DNA of 57,496 nt from an uncultured Eubacteriales bacterium (GTDB lineage Bacteria > Bacillota > Clostridia > Oscillospirales > Oscillospiraceae). Positions 15,812 through 24,336 of this stretch are shown here, one piece after another. The position numbers were made by a program, and so were the translations under genes. The notes beneath the pieces were generated by a model. The model saw only the letters and a program-made list of their open reading frames with translations. It ran no database searches and was not told where the DNA came from. The DNA lies in contig CATXTO010000011.1 in the NCBI GenBank assembly GCA_958402445.1, positions 1 to 57,496 of the forward strand, written 5' to 3'. The stretch's first letter is position 1; each line of letters starts with the position of its first letter.

Positions 15812-16102
15812 GAGCGTAAAACGAATAAAAGAGAGAGGTAGGAAGTAGTCCAACTAGAAGGACAAACGAGAAATGCGGCTGTAAGGAATACGGCTCACGG
15901 CTTCCGTAAAAACCTTACATCTATACCATAAAGGGTACATTTGAACAGACTATGAATAAAAAGAAAACAAAAATTGAAACTAAGATGAATGAATTTTGAG
16001 AAATTAAAAACAGGATGTAGCCATAGCCGTCAGCCGCTGGCGCTTCAAAAGCAAGCGGAACCGTGCAGGATGCCGCCATGAAAAGCAATTGCCCGGGAAG
16101 GC
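15812..16102. other. AT-rich non-coding region; no gene recognised
   Basis: This AT-rich stretch changes composition sharply from its neighbours. Short inverted pieces such as ACGGCT..AGCCGT are present near 15880-15905, but I recognise no riboswitch or RNA family. Confidence 0.3.
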
Positions 16103-16136
16103 AGACATCCCAGGGGCGTTCCCCTGGGATGTCTTT
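16103..16136. terminator. Hairpin after the SASP gene
   Basis: A perfect 14-bp stem (AGACATCCCAGGGG with CCCCTGGGATGTCT) and 4-base loop lie 10 bases after the SASP stop codon. The T run is on the plus-strand side, so it is an imperfect terminator for the minus-strand gene but the position fits. Confidence 0.65.
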
Positions 16137-16145
16137 TGGAACTTC

Positions 16146-16340
16146 TTACTTCAGGCCCTGCTCGTAGGCCTCGACCATTTTCTTGACCATCTGGCCGCCC
16201 ACGGAACCGGCCTCCCGAGAGGTCAGATCGCCGTTGTAGCCCTGCTTCAGGTTCACGCCAACCTCAGAAGCGGCTTCCATCTTGAACTTATCCATGGCCT
16301 CGCGGGCTTCGGGAATGTTGAGCTGATTGTTGTTTCTCAT
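16146..16340 (-). CDS. Alpha/beta-type small acid-soluble spore protein
   Basis: The 64-residue protein carries the SASP signatures: a GPR-protease-type site region (DKFKMEAASEVGVNL) and the DNA-binding C-terminal motif LTSREAGSVGGQMVKKM. These proteins coat spore DNA and protect it from UV and heat, then are degraded at germination. Length is typical. AAGGAGATG precedes the ATG. A sporulation (sigma-G) promoter is expected upstream but I could not place one with correct spacing. The gene is direct evidence that the organism forms spores. Confidence 0.95.
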   Translation of the reverse strand: MRNNNQLNIPEAREAMDKFKMEAASEVGVNLKQGYNGDLTSREAGSVGGQMVKKMVEAYEQGLK

Positions 16341-16525
16341 TTTCTTACATCTCCTTTTCCTGTTTCGGGTAAGAATATGTCCTGAAAGGCCAGATTCGTT
16401 ACCGCAGTCCTAGTTTCACCCGATCCCTGTCGGATATGCGGATAATAATCAGGAAATGCACGAAAAATCTGGGAATCATGAAGGGGGGCCACAGGCAGCC
16501 TTTGGATTTTATTACAAAATATGAC

Positions 16526-17554
16526 TTAAATGGAAGGGCCGCCTGCCTCCATATGCGCTTCCCAAAAAGCTACGGCCTCGTCCAGCCAGCCGTCCGCCTC
16601 GCTGCCCCGGGCCAGGCCCATGCCGTGGCCGCCCCGGCGAACAGGCCGGAACTGGAAGTCCAGGCCGTTGTCCGCAGCGCGCTGGGCGAACGCCAGGCCG
16701 TTTCCATGAAACGAGAGCAGCGGGTCGTCCTCGCATTGCCAGAGGTAGCAGGGCGGAAAGGTGCCGTCCATGTGTTCTAAAATATAGGTGGGCTGCAGAA
16801 GCCTGCGCCAGTGAATCCCCATGTAATTTCCGATAAAAAATTGAAGCGCCGGATTTCGCTCCTCCAGACTCAGCAGAGGATATCCCAAAATCAGGGCGGA
16901 AGGACGGGGCAACTGCTTGGCGCGCCATCCGAAATTGGTGGTGCCCAGAGAGGCCGCCACATGACCCCCGGCGGAGAAACCCAGGACGGCGTAATCCCGC
17001 ATGGTGGTCTGGAGCTGCGGCGCGTGTTTCGTCAGATAATGGAGCGCTGCATGCAGGTCCCAAAAGGGCTTGGGCAGCCGATTCCGCCGCCCGCAGCGAT
17101 AGCGCAGGATGAAGACATGGTAGCCCCTGGCGTTGAGAGCGGCGGCCACGGGCAGCCCCTCTACCGTGATGGCTACGTTAATGTACGCGCCGCCTGGAAT
17201 CAATAGGACAAAAGGCATGCCGGGCCGGCCAGCGGAAAACAGAAGTCCCACGTCTTGTTTGCTGGAGTCCTGCCGCACCTGCTCCGCGTCGTAAACAGGC
17301 AGAAATTGCAGGCGGCCATTTCGCGCCTGCTCAATGGCGGCGTTCAGGCCGTAGGGCAGATCTGCGTAGCGCCAGACCGGGCACAGCCGGCACAGGGCCT
17401 TGATGGACAGGCGCGGGTAGAGCAGATTTTGCGGACTGCCCTTGGGCCCGAGCAGAAGATGCCCGGAAAAAGGGCGGAGGTTCGGTTCCCGGAGGGCGGC
17501 TCCGAAGCTGGTTCGCGCTGTGATCGGCGCAGGTTGGGGCAAGGACGGTTTCAT
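16526..17554 (-). CDS. Alpha/beta hydrolase (esterase/lipase-like)
   Basis: The 342-residue protein has an oxyanion-hole LLIPGGAY (about 117-124), the nucleophile elbow GFSAGG (S194), a catalytic aspartate in CEDDPL (about 276-277) and the histidine in GGHG (H310), which completes an alpha/beta-hydrolase triad of the hormone-sensitive-lipase/BD-FAE type. About 90 extra N-terminal residues have no clear domain and no signal peptide, so it is cytoplasmic. AAGGAA precedes the ATG. It stands alone. The substrate is likely a short acyl or acetyl ester. Confidence 0.88.
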   Translation of the reverse strand: MKPSLPQPAPITARTSFGAALREPNLRPFSGHLLLGPKGSPQNLLYPRLSIKALCRLCPVWRYADLPYGLNAAIEQARNGRLQFLPVYDAEQVRQDSSKQDVGLLFSAGRPGMPFVLLIPGGAYINVAITVEGLPVAAALNARGYHVFILRYRCGRRNRLPKPFWDLHAALHYLTKHAPQLQTTMRDYAVLGFSAGGHVAASLGTTNFGWRAKQLPRPSALILGYPLLSLEERNPALQFFIGNYMGIHWRRLLQPTYILEHMDGTFPPCYLWQCEDDPLLSFHGNGLAFAQRAADNGLDFQFRPVRRGGHGMGLARGSEADGWLDEAVAFWEAHMEAGGPSI

Positions 17555-17849
17555 GGGGTTCCTTCCTATCTGCTGCCCAGGGCCGGGAATCGGCCCAACA
17601 CCGCAGGCCGGCGTCCAGCACGCAAAAGGCTCTGGTCGGGCAGCTCAATTCTATTGTGGTTCTAGTTTTTGCAGGAAAAGCGGATTTGCACCCCGCACTA
17701 CGGCGTAGAGCGTTTGGCGTATCGTTTTTGTCTTTTCATTTGACTTGAAAATCGGTTTGGCGCGGCAAAAGCGAGTTCTGTTCTGAATTGTATTACTGTA
17801 GCCAATTTTCAAAAGAAAATCAACCCCTTGGGAAAAGTTCCTTTTGAAA
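17555..17849. other. Divergent intergenic region, no gene seen
   Basis: Together with 17879-18019 this makes a 465-bp gap between the hydrolase (minus) and the TetR gene (plus). The middle is AT-rich and should hold the hydrolase promoter. I see no coding sequence. Confidence 0.3.
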
Positions 17850-17878
17850 TTGCGCCCAGAAGCGCCATGTGGTACAAT
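17850..17878 (+). promoter_or_regulatory. Candidate promoter of the TetR gene
   Basis: TTGCGC (17850-17855), 17 bases and TACAAT (17873-17878), about 140 bases before the start codon. Confidence 0.45.
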
Positions 17879-18019
17879 AGTCGCAAGGCGGCGGTACTTA
17901 TATGATCCGTTTAACTCGTCTCCTGCGGAGACGATCAAACCCACCACTGTAGTATACCACTCCGGCCGCGTTTTCCTGAAATACCAGAATCCGAAAAGCA
18001 AAAAAATAGGGGGGAGAGC

Positions 18020-18580
18020 ATGGCTGAGATTACCAAACGGGCGCTGGCGGCGTCCTTAAAAAAGCTTGTGGGGCGGATGCCGTTGGATAAGGTGACGGTG
18101 ACCGACATCGCGGAGGACTGTGGCGTAAACCGGCAGACCTTTTATTACCATTTTCACGATATCTGCGATTTGGTGGAGTGGATTTACACCAAGGAGGCCA
18201 GTCGGCTTTTGGAGGGAAAAACCACAGGGGAGACCTGGCAGCAGGGCATGCAGCAAATTTTTAACTATTTGGGGGAAAACAGGACCTTTGTTACCGCAAC
18301 CTATCGCTCCGCCTGGCTGGGGGAGCTGAGTCGGTATTTGGACCGGGAGGTAAAACGGCTTCTGTCCGGGGTTTGGATGGAAAAGGCGGGTCAGGCTCTG
18401 GTGAATCCGGCTGACCGGGATTTCATCCTGTGCTTTTATACCCATGCTCTGACCGGCTTGGTGCTGGAGTGGGTGGAGGACGGGATGCCAGATCCGAAGG
18501 CGGCTCTGGCATCCCGGCTGGAGATTTTGCTGCCGGGGGCCTTTGACGTGGCCCTGGATCGTTTTCGCACAGACCGGTGA
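18020..18580 (+). CDS. TetR/AcrR family regulator (DhaS-like)
   Basis: The 186-residue protein has an N-terminal TetR helix-turn-helix (KVTVTDIAEDCGVNRQTFYY, about 25-44, then HFHDICDLVEWIY) and a C-terminal domain like that of DhaS and related TetR_C_8 proteins. Most TetR proteins repress a nearby gene, whereas DhaS-type members can act as coactivators. No dihydroxyacetone kinase is nearby. GGGGGGAGAGC precedes the ATG. The target may be the divergent hydrolase at 16526 or a distant operon. Confidence 0.85.
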   Translation: MAEITKRALAASLKKLVGRMPLDKVTVTDIAEDCGVNRQTFYYHFHDICDLVEWIYTKEASRLLEGKTTGETWQQGMQQIFNYLGENRTFVTATYRSAWLGELSRYLDREVKRLLSGVWMEKAGQALVNPADRDFILCFYTHALTGLVLEWVEDGMPDPKAALASRLEILLPGAFDVALDRFRTDR

Positions 18581-18616
18581 CGAATGTTGCGCTTTGTCCC
18601 AAATAAGACAGGAGTC

Positions 18617-18650
18617 GTCCGGTGACCGATTTTCGGGCGCCGGGCTTTTT
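18617..18650 (+). terminator. Terminator after the TetR gene
   Basis: GTCCGGTG pairs with CGCCGGGC (with G-U pairs), with an inner CCG/CGG stem, and is followed by TTTTT. Confidence 0.7.
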
Positions 18651-18927
18651 CTGCCCCTAGCCATAAAGCCGCCGTGGGTATGGCAGAGCCAAACAGAAAA
18701 ACGTGCGTTTTATAGACTAAATTATTCCAAAGGAAACGATGAGGCGTTTTCTCAAAACGGGAACCCTTTCGCGGCAAGGTGGCTACAGGCCTGTGGGCCT
18801 GAGGAAAAGGAGGCTGCGCAAGATCGCGGCGACACCGCCATGGGCATACTGCCGCGGACCTATCATCCGCCGCCTTGACGTCGGGTCGTGACAATGAGCC
18901 TTTTTTATGAAAGGCTTTGCTTGCCGG
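18651..18927. other. Non-coding region upstream of the protease
   Basis: About 280 bases have no convincing gene. Small GC palindromes (for example TACAGGCCTGT near 18783) are present. I cannot assign a known regulatory RNA. Confidence 0.3.
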
Positions 18928-18956
18928 TTTACAAAATATCTGTAGGATGTTTAAAT
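18928..18956 (+). promoter_or_regulatory. Candidate promoter of the HtrA-like protease
   Basis: TTTACA (18928-18933), 17 bases and TTAAAT (18951-18956), about 80 bases before the start codon. Confidence 0.5.
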
Positions 18957-19037
18957 TTCGTTTCTTTTGCGGACATACTTTCTTCATAAACACATCGTAT
19001 GATGTTGACATGAACAATCCGTAAGGAGATGGAAACC

Positions 19038-20696
19038 ATGGAAAACTATGAAAACGACCATAACAGTTTCAACGGCTGCGAAAATACCGAATCCTCCATA
19101 CCGGATCCCGAGTTTATGCCGGTGAATGCCGCAGAGCCTGTGGGCCCGGCGGAGCCTGAGGTTTCCCAGCAAGACACTGTAGTTCCGGCTCCCGAGATGT
19201 CCAACTGGGAGAATCGTCCCGACGAGCCGGTACAGGGCGCCTATCGGGGGGCCGGATCTGGAAAAAAGGAGTCGCCCTTTGCGGATTCTCCCTATTATAT
19301 GGAGTATCAGCCCCAGACTGGCGAGCCGCATGAGGATGAAACGCGAGCGACCCAGAGCGATGCATACAACCATTATGAGGCGCCCCGGAAGGCCAAGAAG
19401 CCTAGACAAAAAAAGACAGGGTCTCGGCGCAGAGGAAGCCTGGTGGCGGCGGCGCTGGTATGTGCCATTCTGGGTGGCGTCGGCGGCGGCGCTCTGACGG
19501 CGCACATGACCAACAGCAAATGGGAGAAGGCCACCGACGAGCTGCAATCCTCCTTTCAGGAGCAGATTGCCGAGCTGCAAAACAATCAGGGGACCAATCA
19601 GCAATCGGGACCCAACGCGAAGCCTGTTTCCAGTGAGAACGGACTCACGCCCGCACAAGTTTACTCGCAGAACGTGAACTCAGTGGTAGCGATTTCAAAT
19701 TTAGGCGCCGGGAACCAATGGGGACAGGCGACGCAGAGCTCCGGCTCCGGCTTCATCGTCTCGGAAGACGGTTATATTCTCTCCAATTACCATGTGGTGC
19801 AAAACGCGCAGACCCTGACCGTCACTCTATACGACGGCACGGAATATCAGGCCAAGGTGGTGGGCTACGACGCGGTGAGCGATGTGGCGTTGCTTAAGAT
19901 TGAGGCGTCTGGCCTGCCTCCTGTAACCATCGGCAGTTCCGAAGACTTGGAGGTGGGAGAGCAGGTAGTGGCCATTGGCAATCCCCTGGGAGAGCTGACT
20001 TCCACCCTGACGGGCGGTTATATCAGCGCTAAGGGCCGTACCATCAACACCGAGGGCACGCTTTTGAACATGCTGCAGACCGACGCCGCCATCAACGCCG
20101 GCAACTCCGGCGGCCCCCTGTTTAATATGAAAGGCGAGGTGGTTGGGATCACCACTGCGAAATACTCCGGATCCACCAACTCCGGCGCCTCCATCGAGGG
20201 TATTGGCTTTGCCATCCCTGTGGATGATGTGATGAGTATTTTTAAGGATTTAAAGGAATATGGCTATGTCACAGGCCAAGCCTACTTGGGCGTTGAGGTG
20301 CGGGACATGGATACCTCGGTTGGGGATATTTACAACCTACCCGTGGGCCCCTATGTCAACAGCGTCACCGAGGGCGGCGCCTCCGAGAAGGCTGGCGTGC
20401 AGGCCGGGGACATTATTATCGCCCTGGGCGATAATGAGATTACCAACTATTCGGATTTGGCCAACGCGCTGCGCCATTTTAAAGCCGGCGACAGTACCAC
20501 CATTACGGTGTTTCGGTCTGGGCAGAAGTTGACTCTAGACATTACGCTGGCGGAAAAGCAGGTGCCTGAGACGACACCCAGCGGCTCTGAATCCACGGAA
20601 CCCACTGCGTCCGAGAGCATCCCGGAGGACCAGGAGTCAGGCGGCTTCGACGATTGGAATGACTTTTTCGCCCCCTTCTTCGGCGGCGGCAATTAA
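19038..20696 (+). CDS. HtrA/DegP-like membrane-anchored serine protease (S1C)
   Basis: The 552-residue protein has an acidic, low-complexity cytoplasmic segment (1-115), a basic stretch, one membrane helix (about 135-156), a trypsin-like domain with triad H252 (SNYHVVQN), D282 (VSDVALLKIE) and S357 (AGNSGGPL), and one PDZ domain (about 415-507). A Ser/Thr/Glu-rich tail ends in FFAPFFGGGN. It should degrade or refold damaged proteins outside the membrane. I chose the ATG at 19038 because AAGGAG lies 9 bases upstream, whereas the ATG at 19029 directly abuts it. The gene is monocistronic. The unusual points are the long N-terminal segment and the aromatic/glycine tail. Confidence 0.93.
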   Translation: MENYENDHNSFNGCENTESSIPDPEFMPVNAAEPVGPAEPEVSQQDTVVPAPEMSNWENRPDEPVQGAYRGAGSGKKESPFADSPYYMEYQPQTGEPHEDETRATQSDAYNHYEAPRKAKKPRQKKTGSRRRGSLVAAALVCAILGGVGGGALTAHMTNSKWEKATDELQSSFQEQIAELQNNQGTNQQSGPNAKPVSSENGLTPAQVYSQNVNSVVAISNLGAGNQWGQATQSSGSGFIVSEDGYILSNYHVVQNAQTLTVTLYDGTEYQAKVVGYDAVSDVALLKIEASGLPPVTIGSSEDLEVGEQVVAIGNPLGELTSTLTGGYISAKGRTINTEGTLLNMLQTDAAINAGNSGGPLFNMKGEVVGITTAKYSGSTNSGASIEGIGFAIPVDDVMSIFKDLKEYGYVTGQAYLGVEVRDMDTSVGDIYNLPVGPYVNSVTEGGASEKAGVQAGDIIIALGDNEITNYSDLANALRHFKAGDSTTITVFRSGQKLTLDITLAEKQVPETTPSGSESTEPTASESIPEDQESGGFDDWNDFFAPFFGGGN

Positions 20697-21233
20697 GCAG
20701 CATTGAAACGGCGGCGGAGCCATCGGCTCTGCCGCCGTTTGCGCTTGCAAGGCACCGGTTTTACGTCTTGGAAGAATCCTTTGGGAATCAAAATATTGGG
20801 ACGGCCTGTGATCTCTAGCTTGGGAGCGGCCTGCCACGCAGGATGTTCGGGCGTGGGAAGCACGCCCCTACGGGATGTGTATTGGCGGCGCGTCTGTAGA
20901 GGCGACCTGTGGCCGCCTGCAGGGAAGCCTTTTGAATCTGCCGAGCGGGCGGGCGTGGGAAGTACGCCCCTACGGGATGTGTATTGACGGTGCGTCTGTA
21001 GGGGCGACCTGTGGTCGCCCGCAGGGAAGCCTTCTGAATTTGCCGGGGTGGCAAGCACGTCCCTACAAGGGGAAACGGCGGGCGAGCGCAGCTCGCCCTA
21101 CAGGGCTGCTACGGCGGCGGAGCCGTAACGGCGATTTGGGCCAGTTCTCTGGAATGAGAGAGGATCAAGGTTGTGTTAAGAGGCTTTGGTGGGATTTTAA
21201 AGAATAAATATTTTTAGACAAGTTGGCTCCCCC
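20697..21233. repeat. Palindrome-rich intergenic repeat field
   Basis: A 596-bp gap holds two copies of a 102-bp unit (starting 20851 and 20953). Each unit contains two kinds of palindrome: GGGCGTG-n5-(C/T)ACGCCC and a GGCGACCTGTGG(T/C)CGCC element (perfect copy GGGCGACCTGTGGTCGCCC at 21002-21020). A third palindrome, GGGCGAGCGCAGCTCGCCC, occurs at 21080-21098 and is identical to elements at 57297 and 57396. Apparent reading frames across the field have no ribosome sites and are driven by the repeat, so they are not called. Confidence 0.8.
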
Positions 21234-21262
21234 TTGTTTTTTGTCACATGGAGGGGTATAAT
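21234..21262 (+). promoter_or_regulatory. Promoter of the DUF1858 gene
   Basis: TTGTTT (21234-21239), 17 bases, then a perfect TATAAT (21257-21262), 31 bases before the start codon. Confidence 0.65.
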
Positions 21263-21292
21263 AAGAAAAAATTCACACAGGAGGTCATTATT

Positions 21293-21523
21293 ATGGCTGT
21301 GACCATTGAGAAAGATACCATTATCGGGGAAGTGCTGGATATTGCGCCCCAGGCGGCCCCCTTGTTTATGGCCATTGGCATGCATTGCTTGGGCTGTCCC
21401 TCCTCCCGGGGGGAGACGGTAGAGGAGGCCTGCATGGTCCACGGCGTGGACTGCGACTCCTTCCTGACTCAGTTGAATCATTTCCTGGAGGTCTACGAGA
21501 CCTCTGAGGCGGAGAAACAGTAA
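21293..21523 (+). CDS. DUF1858 domain protein (possible redox disulfide)
   Basis: The 76-residue protein matches DUF1858: motif IIGEVLDIAPQAAPLFMAIG followed by MHCLGCPSS with a CxxC pair, and a third and fourth cysteine downstream (EEACMVHGVDCDSF). The family is found beside hybrid-cluster proteins and is thought to use the CxxC in redox or metal chemistry, though the function is unproven. The ATG at 21293 follows AGGAGG. It is a single gene flanked by its own promoter and terminator. Confidence 0.85.
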   Translation: MAVTIEKDTIIGEVLDIAPQAAPLFMAIGMHCLGCPSSRGETVEEACMVHGVDCDSFLTQLNHFLEVYETSEAEKQ

Positions 21524-21530
21524 AGGCAGA

Positions 21531-21570
21531 ACAGCCGCCGCAAGGGTAACCTTGCCGCGGCTGTTTTCTT
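21531..21570 (+). terminator. Terminator after the DUF1858 gene
   Basis: A 15-bp stem with one mismatch (ACAGCCGCCGCAAGG with CCTTGCCGCGGCTGT), a GTAA loop and TTTCTT. Confidence 0.85.
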
Positions 21571-21595
21571 CTGCCGCCAGAAGGAGGGAGGACAC

Positions 21596-22273
21596 ATGAA
21601 GCTTCCGGTTTGCAAGCGGCTTCTGGCCTGTGCGGACCTGGTTCATCCGGGAGATCGGGTTGCGGATGTGGGGACGGACCATGGCTATCTCGCCATCCAT
21701 CTGCTGAAAACCGGCCGGGCCTCCCAGGTTTTTGCTGCGGATGTGGCCAGGCAGCCTCTGGAGCGGGCCAGACGGAATGCCCAGCGGTTTGGCGTTGGAG
21801 AGGGCATCTCCTTTTATCTCACCGACGGCGTCCAGGACCTGCCCCGCGCATTTGACGTTTTGCTCTGCGCGGGTATGGGGGCCGATACCATCATAGGGAT
21901 TCTGGAGGAAGCGCCCTGGCTGCGGGATGGGGAACGACGTTTGATTCTGCAATGCCAATCCTCTCAAAACGAGCTGCGGCGCTATTTGGGCCAGCGGGGC
22001 TGGCGCATCTCCCGGGAGGTGCTGGTACGGGACAGACGATTTCTTTACACGGTACTGGAGGCCTTGCCAGGAGGCGGCCCCCTGAGTCCGGGGCAGCAAT
22101 ATGTGAGCCCGGCCCTGTTGGAAGCCGGCGGCCCCCTGCTGGGGGATTATTTGGACCAGTGCCGCCGGTCCGTGGAGCGGGCGGCGGTGGGTCTGGCCAA
22201 CGCAGGAGACCCTGGGGCGGCCTATTATCAAGCCGCGCTCCGGGAGCTGATGGATATGGAGGGACAACGATGA
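21596..22273 (+). CDS. trmK: tRNA (adenine(22)-N(1))-methyltransferase TrmK
   Basis: The 225-residue class I SAM methyltransferase carries the TrmK pattern: DRVADVGTDHGYLAIHLL near residues 20-37 for SAM binding, then GMGADTIIGIL and LILQCQSSQNELRRYL. TrmK (YqfN in Bacillus) methylates N1 of A22 in tRNA. AAGGAGGGAGGAC precedes the ATG. The stop overlaps the next gene's start by four bases, and this trmK-nif3 pairing is conserved in Firmicutes, which supports the assignment. Confidence 0.92.
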   Translation: MKLPVCKRLLACADLVHPGDRVADVGTDHGYLAIHLLKTGRASQVFAADVARQPLERARRNAQRFGVGEGISFYLTDGVQDLPRAFDVLLCAGMGADTIIGILEEAPWLRDGERRLILQCQSSQNELRRYLGQRGWRISREVLVRDRRFLYTVLEALPGGGPLSPGQQYVSPALLEAGGPLLGDYLDQCRRSVERAAVGLANAGDPGAAYYQAALRELMDMEGQR

Positions 22274-23061
22274 CGACAGTTCAGGATGTGCTGGATTATA
22301 TCCAAGAAGAAGTGGCGCCTACGTACATGAAGGAGGATTGGGACCGGGTGGGTCTGCTCTGCGGGCGCCACGACCGGCCTGTCCGAAAAATTTTGGTGGC
22401 TCTGGACGCGTTCGCCGTCGTGTGCCGGGAGGCGGCGGAGGCGGAGGCCGATTTGCTGGTGACCCATCATCCGGTGCTCTGGAAGTGTGAGGAGGTGAAT
22501 GACGGCACGGCCACAGGGCGCAACCTGCTCTTTTTAATTGAGCATGGGATCGCGGCCATCAACGCCCATACCAACCTGGACTGCGCGCCCGGGGGAGTCA
22601 ATGACTGTCTTGCGGCGGCCCTGGGGCTGCAGCAGGTACAGGTACTAAATCCCCTGGGGACGGACGGCCTGGACAGACCCTACGGGTTGCTGAGGCAAGG
22701 GTGTTTGCCCAGCCAGAACCTGGAGACCTTTTTAAGCCGCGTAAAGGAGGGACTGGGCTGCCCGCACCTGCGGTATAGTTCTGCTGCACGTCCGGTGGAA
22801 TCCGTGGCCGTGGGCGGCGGTAGCTGCGCCGGGGAGCTGGAGGCGGTTTCGGCGGCGGGCTGCGATACGTTTGTCACCGCGGACGTGAAATACAACCGCT
22901 TTGCCGACGCCCAGGAGCTGGGGGTCAATCTGGTGGATGCCGGGCATTTCTGGACGGAGAATCCGGTCTGCGCCTCTTTGGCGCGGCGCCTGCAGGTCAG
23001 GTTTCCGGATGTGCGGGTGAAACTATCAAAAAATCACACGGATTGCATAAAATTCTTTTAA
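22270..23061 (+). CDS. Nif3-like dinuclear metal centre hexameric protein (YqfO-like)
   Basis: The 263-residue protein has the family's conserved metal-binding parts: VTHHPVLW near residues 65-72, NAHTNLDCAPGGVND, and C-terminal DAGHFWTENP with a His and Glu. Nif3 proteins form ring-shaped hexamers with two metal ions per subunit and a GTP-cyclohydrolase-like fold. Their biochemical role is unclear. The ATG overlaps the trmK stop (ATGA), so translation is coupled. It lacks the extra middle domain of the longer Bacillus YqfO. Confidence 0.9.
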   Translation: MTTVQDVLDYIQEEVAPTYMKEDWDRVGLLCGRHDRPVRKILVALDAFAVVCREAAEAEADLLVTHHPVLWKCEEVNDGTATGRNLLFLIEHGIAAINAHTNLDCAPGGVNDCLAAALGLQQVQVLNPLGTDGLDRPYGLLRQGCLPSQNLETFLSRVKEGLGCPHLRYSSAARPVESVAVGGGSCAGELEAVSAAGCDTFVTADVKYNRFADAQELGVNLVDAGHFWTENPVCASLARRLQVRFPDVRVKLSKNHTDCIKFF

Positions 23062-23067
23062 AACCGG

Positions 23068-23097
23068 TTGATTTTGTCCAATTACCTGTGGTACAAT
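23068..23097 (+). promoter_or_regulatory. Promoter of the YebC/PmpR gene
   Basis: TTGATT (23068-23073), 18 bases, TACAAT (23092-23097), just after the Nif3 stop codon. Confidence 0.6.
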
Positions 23098-23148
23098 ACC
23101 AATCGAAATGAGAGCGACAGCTACCACGCAATAGAAGGGAAGATTCTC

Positions 23149-23883
23149 ATGTCCGGACATTCCAAATGGCATAATATTCAAAAGACCAAGGGCGCGCAGG
23201 ACGCGAAGCGGGCCTCGACTTTCACCAAAATTGCAAAAGAGATGATTGTCGCGGTGAAAGAGGGCGGCGGCGCCGACCCGATGAACAACTCCCGTCTGGC
23301 TACGGTCATCACCAAGGCCCGGGCCGCCAACATGCCCAATGACAATATTAAGCGCGTGCTGGAGCGGGCTTCCGGGGCCGGCAGCGGCGAGAGCTATGAG
23401 TCTATCACCTATGAGGGTTACGGCCCCGGCGGTGTGGCGGTCCTGGTGGAGGCCATGACGGATAACCGCAACCGCACGGCAGGCAATCTGCGGCATCATT
23501 TCGACAAGTTCGGCGGCAATATGGGAGCGACCGGCTGCGTTGCCTGGTCCTTTGACCGGAAGGGCGTCTTGGTGATCGACAACGAGGACGGCGACTACGA
23601 AGAGGACGTGGTGATGATGGATGCGTTGGATGCCGGCGCTTCTGACTTTGAGGCGGATGGGGATTGCTTTGAAATTACCACGGACCCGGATGATTTCAAC
23701 GCCGTAGCCGATACCCTGACCCAGAAGGGGTATCATTTTGTCTCCGCGCAGATTGAAATGGTCCCTCAGAATTACCAGAAGTTGGAAAAATCCGAGGACG
23801 TGGTGAACATGGAAAAGATGCTGGACCTATTTGAAGAGGACGACGATGTACAAAACGTCTGGCACAACTGGGAGCGAGAGTAG
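23149..23883 (+). CDS. YebC/PmpR family DNA-binding/translation factor
   Basis: The 244-residue protein starts with the family hallmark MSGHSKWHNIQ, followed by KGAQDAKRASTFTKIAKE, and has the full YebC length. Members were described as transcriptional regulators. More recent work links some to relief of ribosome stalling at proline-rich sequences. The ATG at 23149 is placed by this hallmark and by AGAAGGGA upstream. It is a single gene with its own promoter and a strong terminator. Confidence 0.93.
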   Translation: MSGHSKWHNIQKTKGAQDAKRASTFTKIAKEMIVAVKEGGGADPMNNSRLATVITKARAANMPNDNIKRVLERASGAGSGESYESITYEGYGPGGVAVLVEAMTDNRNRTAGNLRHHFDKFGGNMGATGCVAWSFDRKGVLVIDNEDGDYEEDVVMMDALDAGASDFEADGDCFEITTDPDDFNAVADTLTQKGYHFVSAQIEMVPQNYQKLEKSEDVVNMEKMLDLFEEDDDVQNVWHNWERE

Positions 23884-23899
23884 GAACCTGGAAAAAACG

Positions 23900-23945
23900 G
23901 ATCGGCCTGGCAGTCATTGACTGCCAGGCCGATCTTACTTTTTTA
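23900..23945 (+). terminator. Terminator after YebC
   Basis: A perfect 16-bp stem (GATCGGCCTGGCAGTC with GACTGCCAGGCCGATC), an ATT loop, then TTACTTTTTT. Confidence 0.9.
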
Positions 23946-24026
23946 CCACAGCCTGGAGGAATTCTTACGTCGGCCTGTAGCCTGTGCTCACTGGAGCGTC
24001 ATATAGGCCCGGACGGTGGTTGCTCC

Positions 24027-24229
24027 TACTACCTGGACGAAATGGGAAACTCAATTGGAATGATGACGCAGGTGGGGCTGCCGTGATAAGCTATCGGTAC
24101 GGCCCCTGGGGCGCACCCACGGCAACGGGCGTCGGGGAGCTGGCGAAGATAAATCCCTGCGCCTACCGCGGCTATTATTACGACCAGGAGACCGGCTGCT
24201 ACTACCTGCAGAGCCGGTACTGTGATCAA
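24027..24229 (+). pseudogene. RHS repeat-associated core remnant, upstream part
   Basis: Two overlapping frames carry the RHS/YD-repeat core pattern. YYLDEMGNSIGM begins at 24027. After loss of one base near 24063, it continues as DAGGAAVISYRYGPWG and YRGYYYDQETGCYYLQSRY, ending near 24229. RHS proteins are large secreted toxin-delivery shells. Here only a fragment of the core remains, with no N-terminal shell, and it is frameshifted. The match resumes at 25326 beyond the merR gene. Confidence 0.75.
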
Positions 24230-24272
24230 TATGATTACAGGGTCAACTTTTTCCTAATTTCTTTCTTTTGTC

Positions 24273-24303
24273 TTGACTATGTCGTTGGGGAATAGTTTAT
24301 ATT
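24273..24303 (+). promoter_or_regulatory. MerR-type promoter with 17-19 bp spacing
   Basis: TTGACT (24273-24278) is followed by TTTATA at 17 bases or TATATT at 19 bases (24298-24303). A 19-bp spacer is the usual form for promoters that MerR proteins twist into activity. An inverted-repeat-like sequence surrounds the -10. Confidence 0.5.
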
Positions 24304-24336
24304 GTAACTATATCAAGCAACAAGGGGGATTCATAA

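Noticed and set aside
18651..18927. Cobalamin or other known riboswitch before the protease
   Set aside because: The conserved boxes could not be matched, and an HtrA protease is not a usual target.
20693..21058. Open frames in both directions through the 20.7-21.1 kb gap
   Set aside because: They are produced by the palindromic repeat, read the same repeat twice, and lack ribosome sites.
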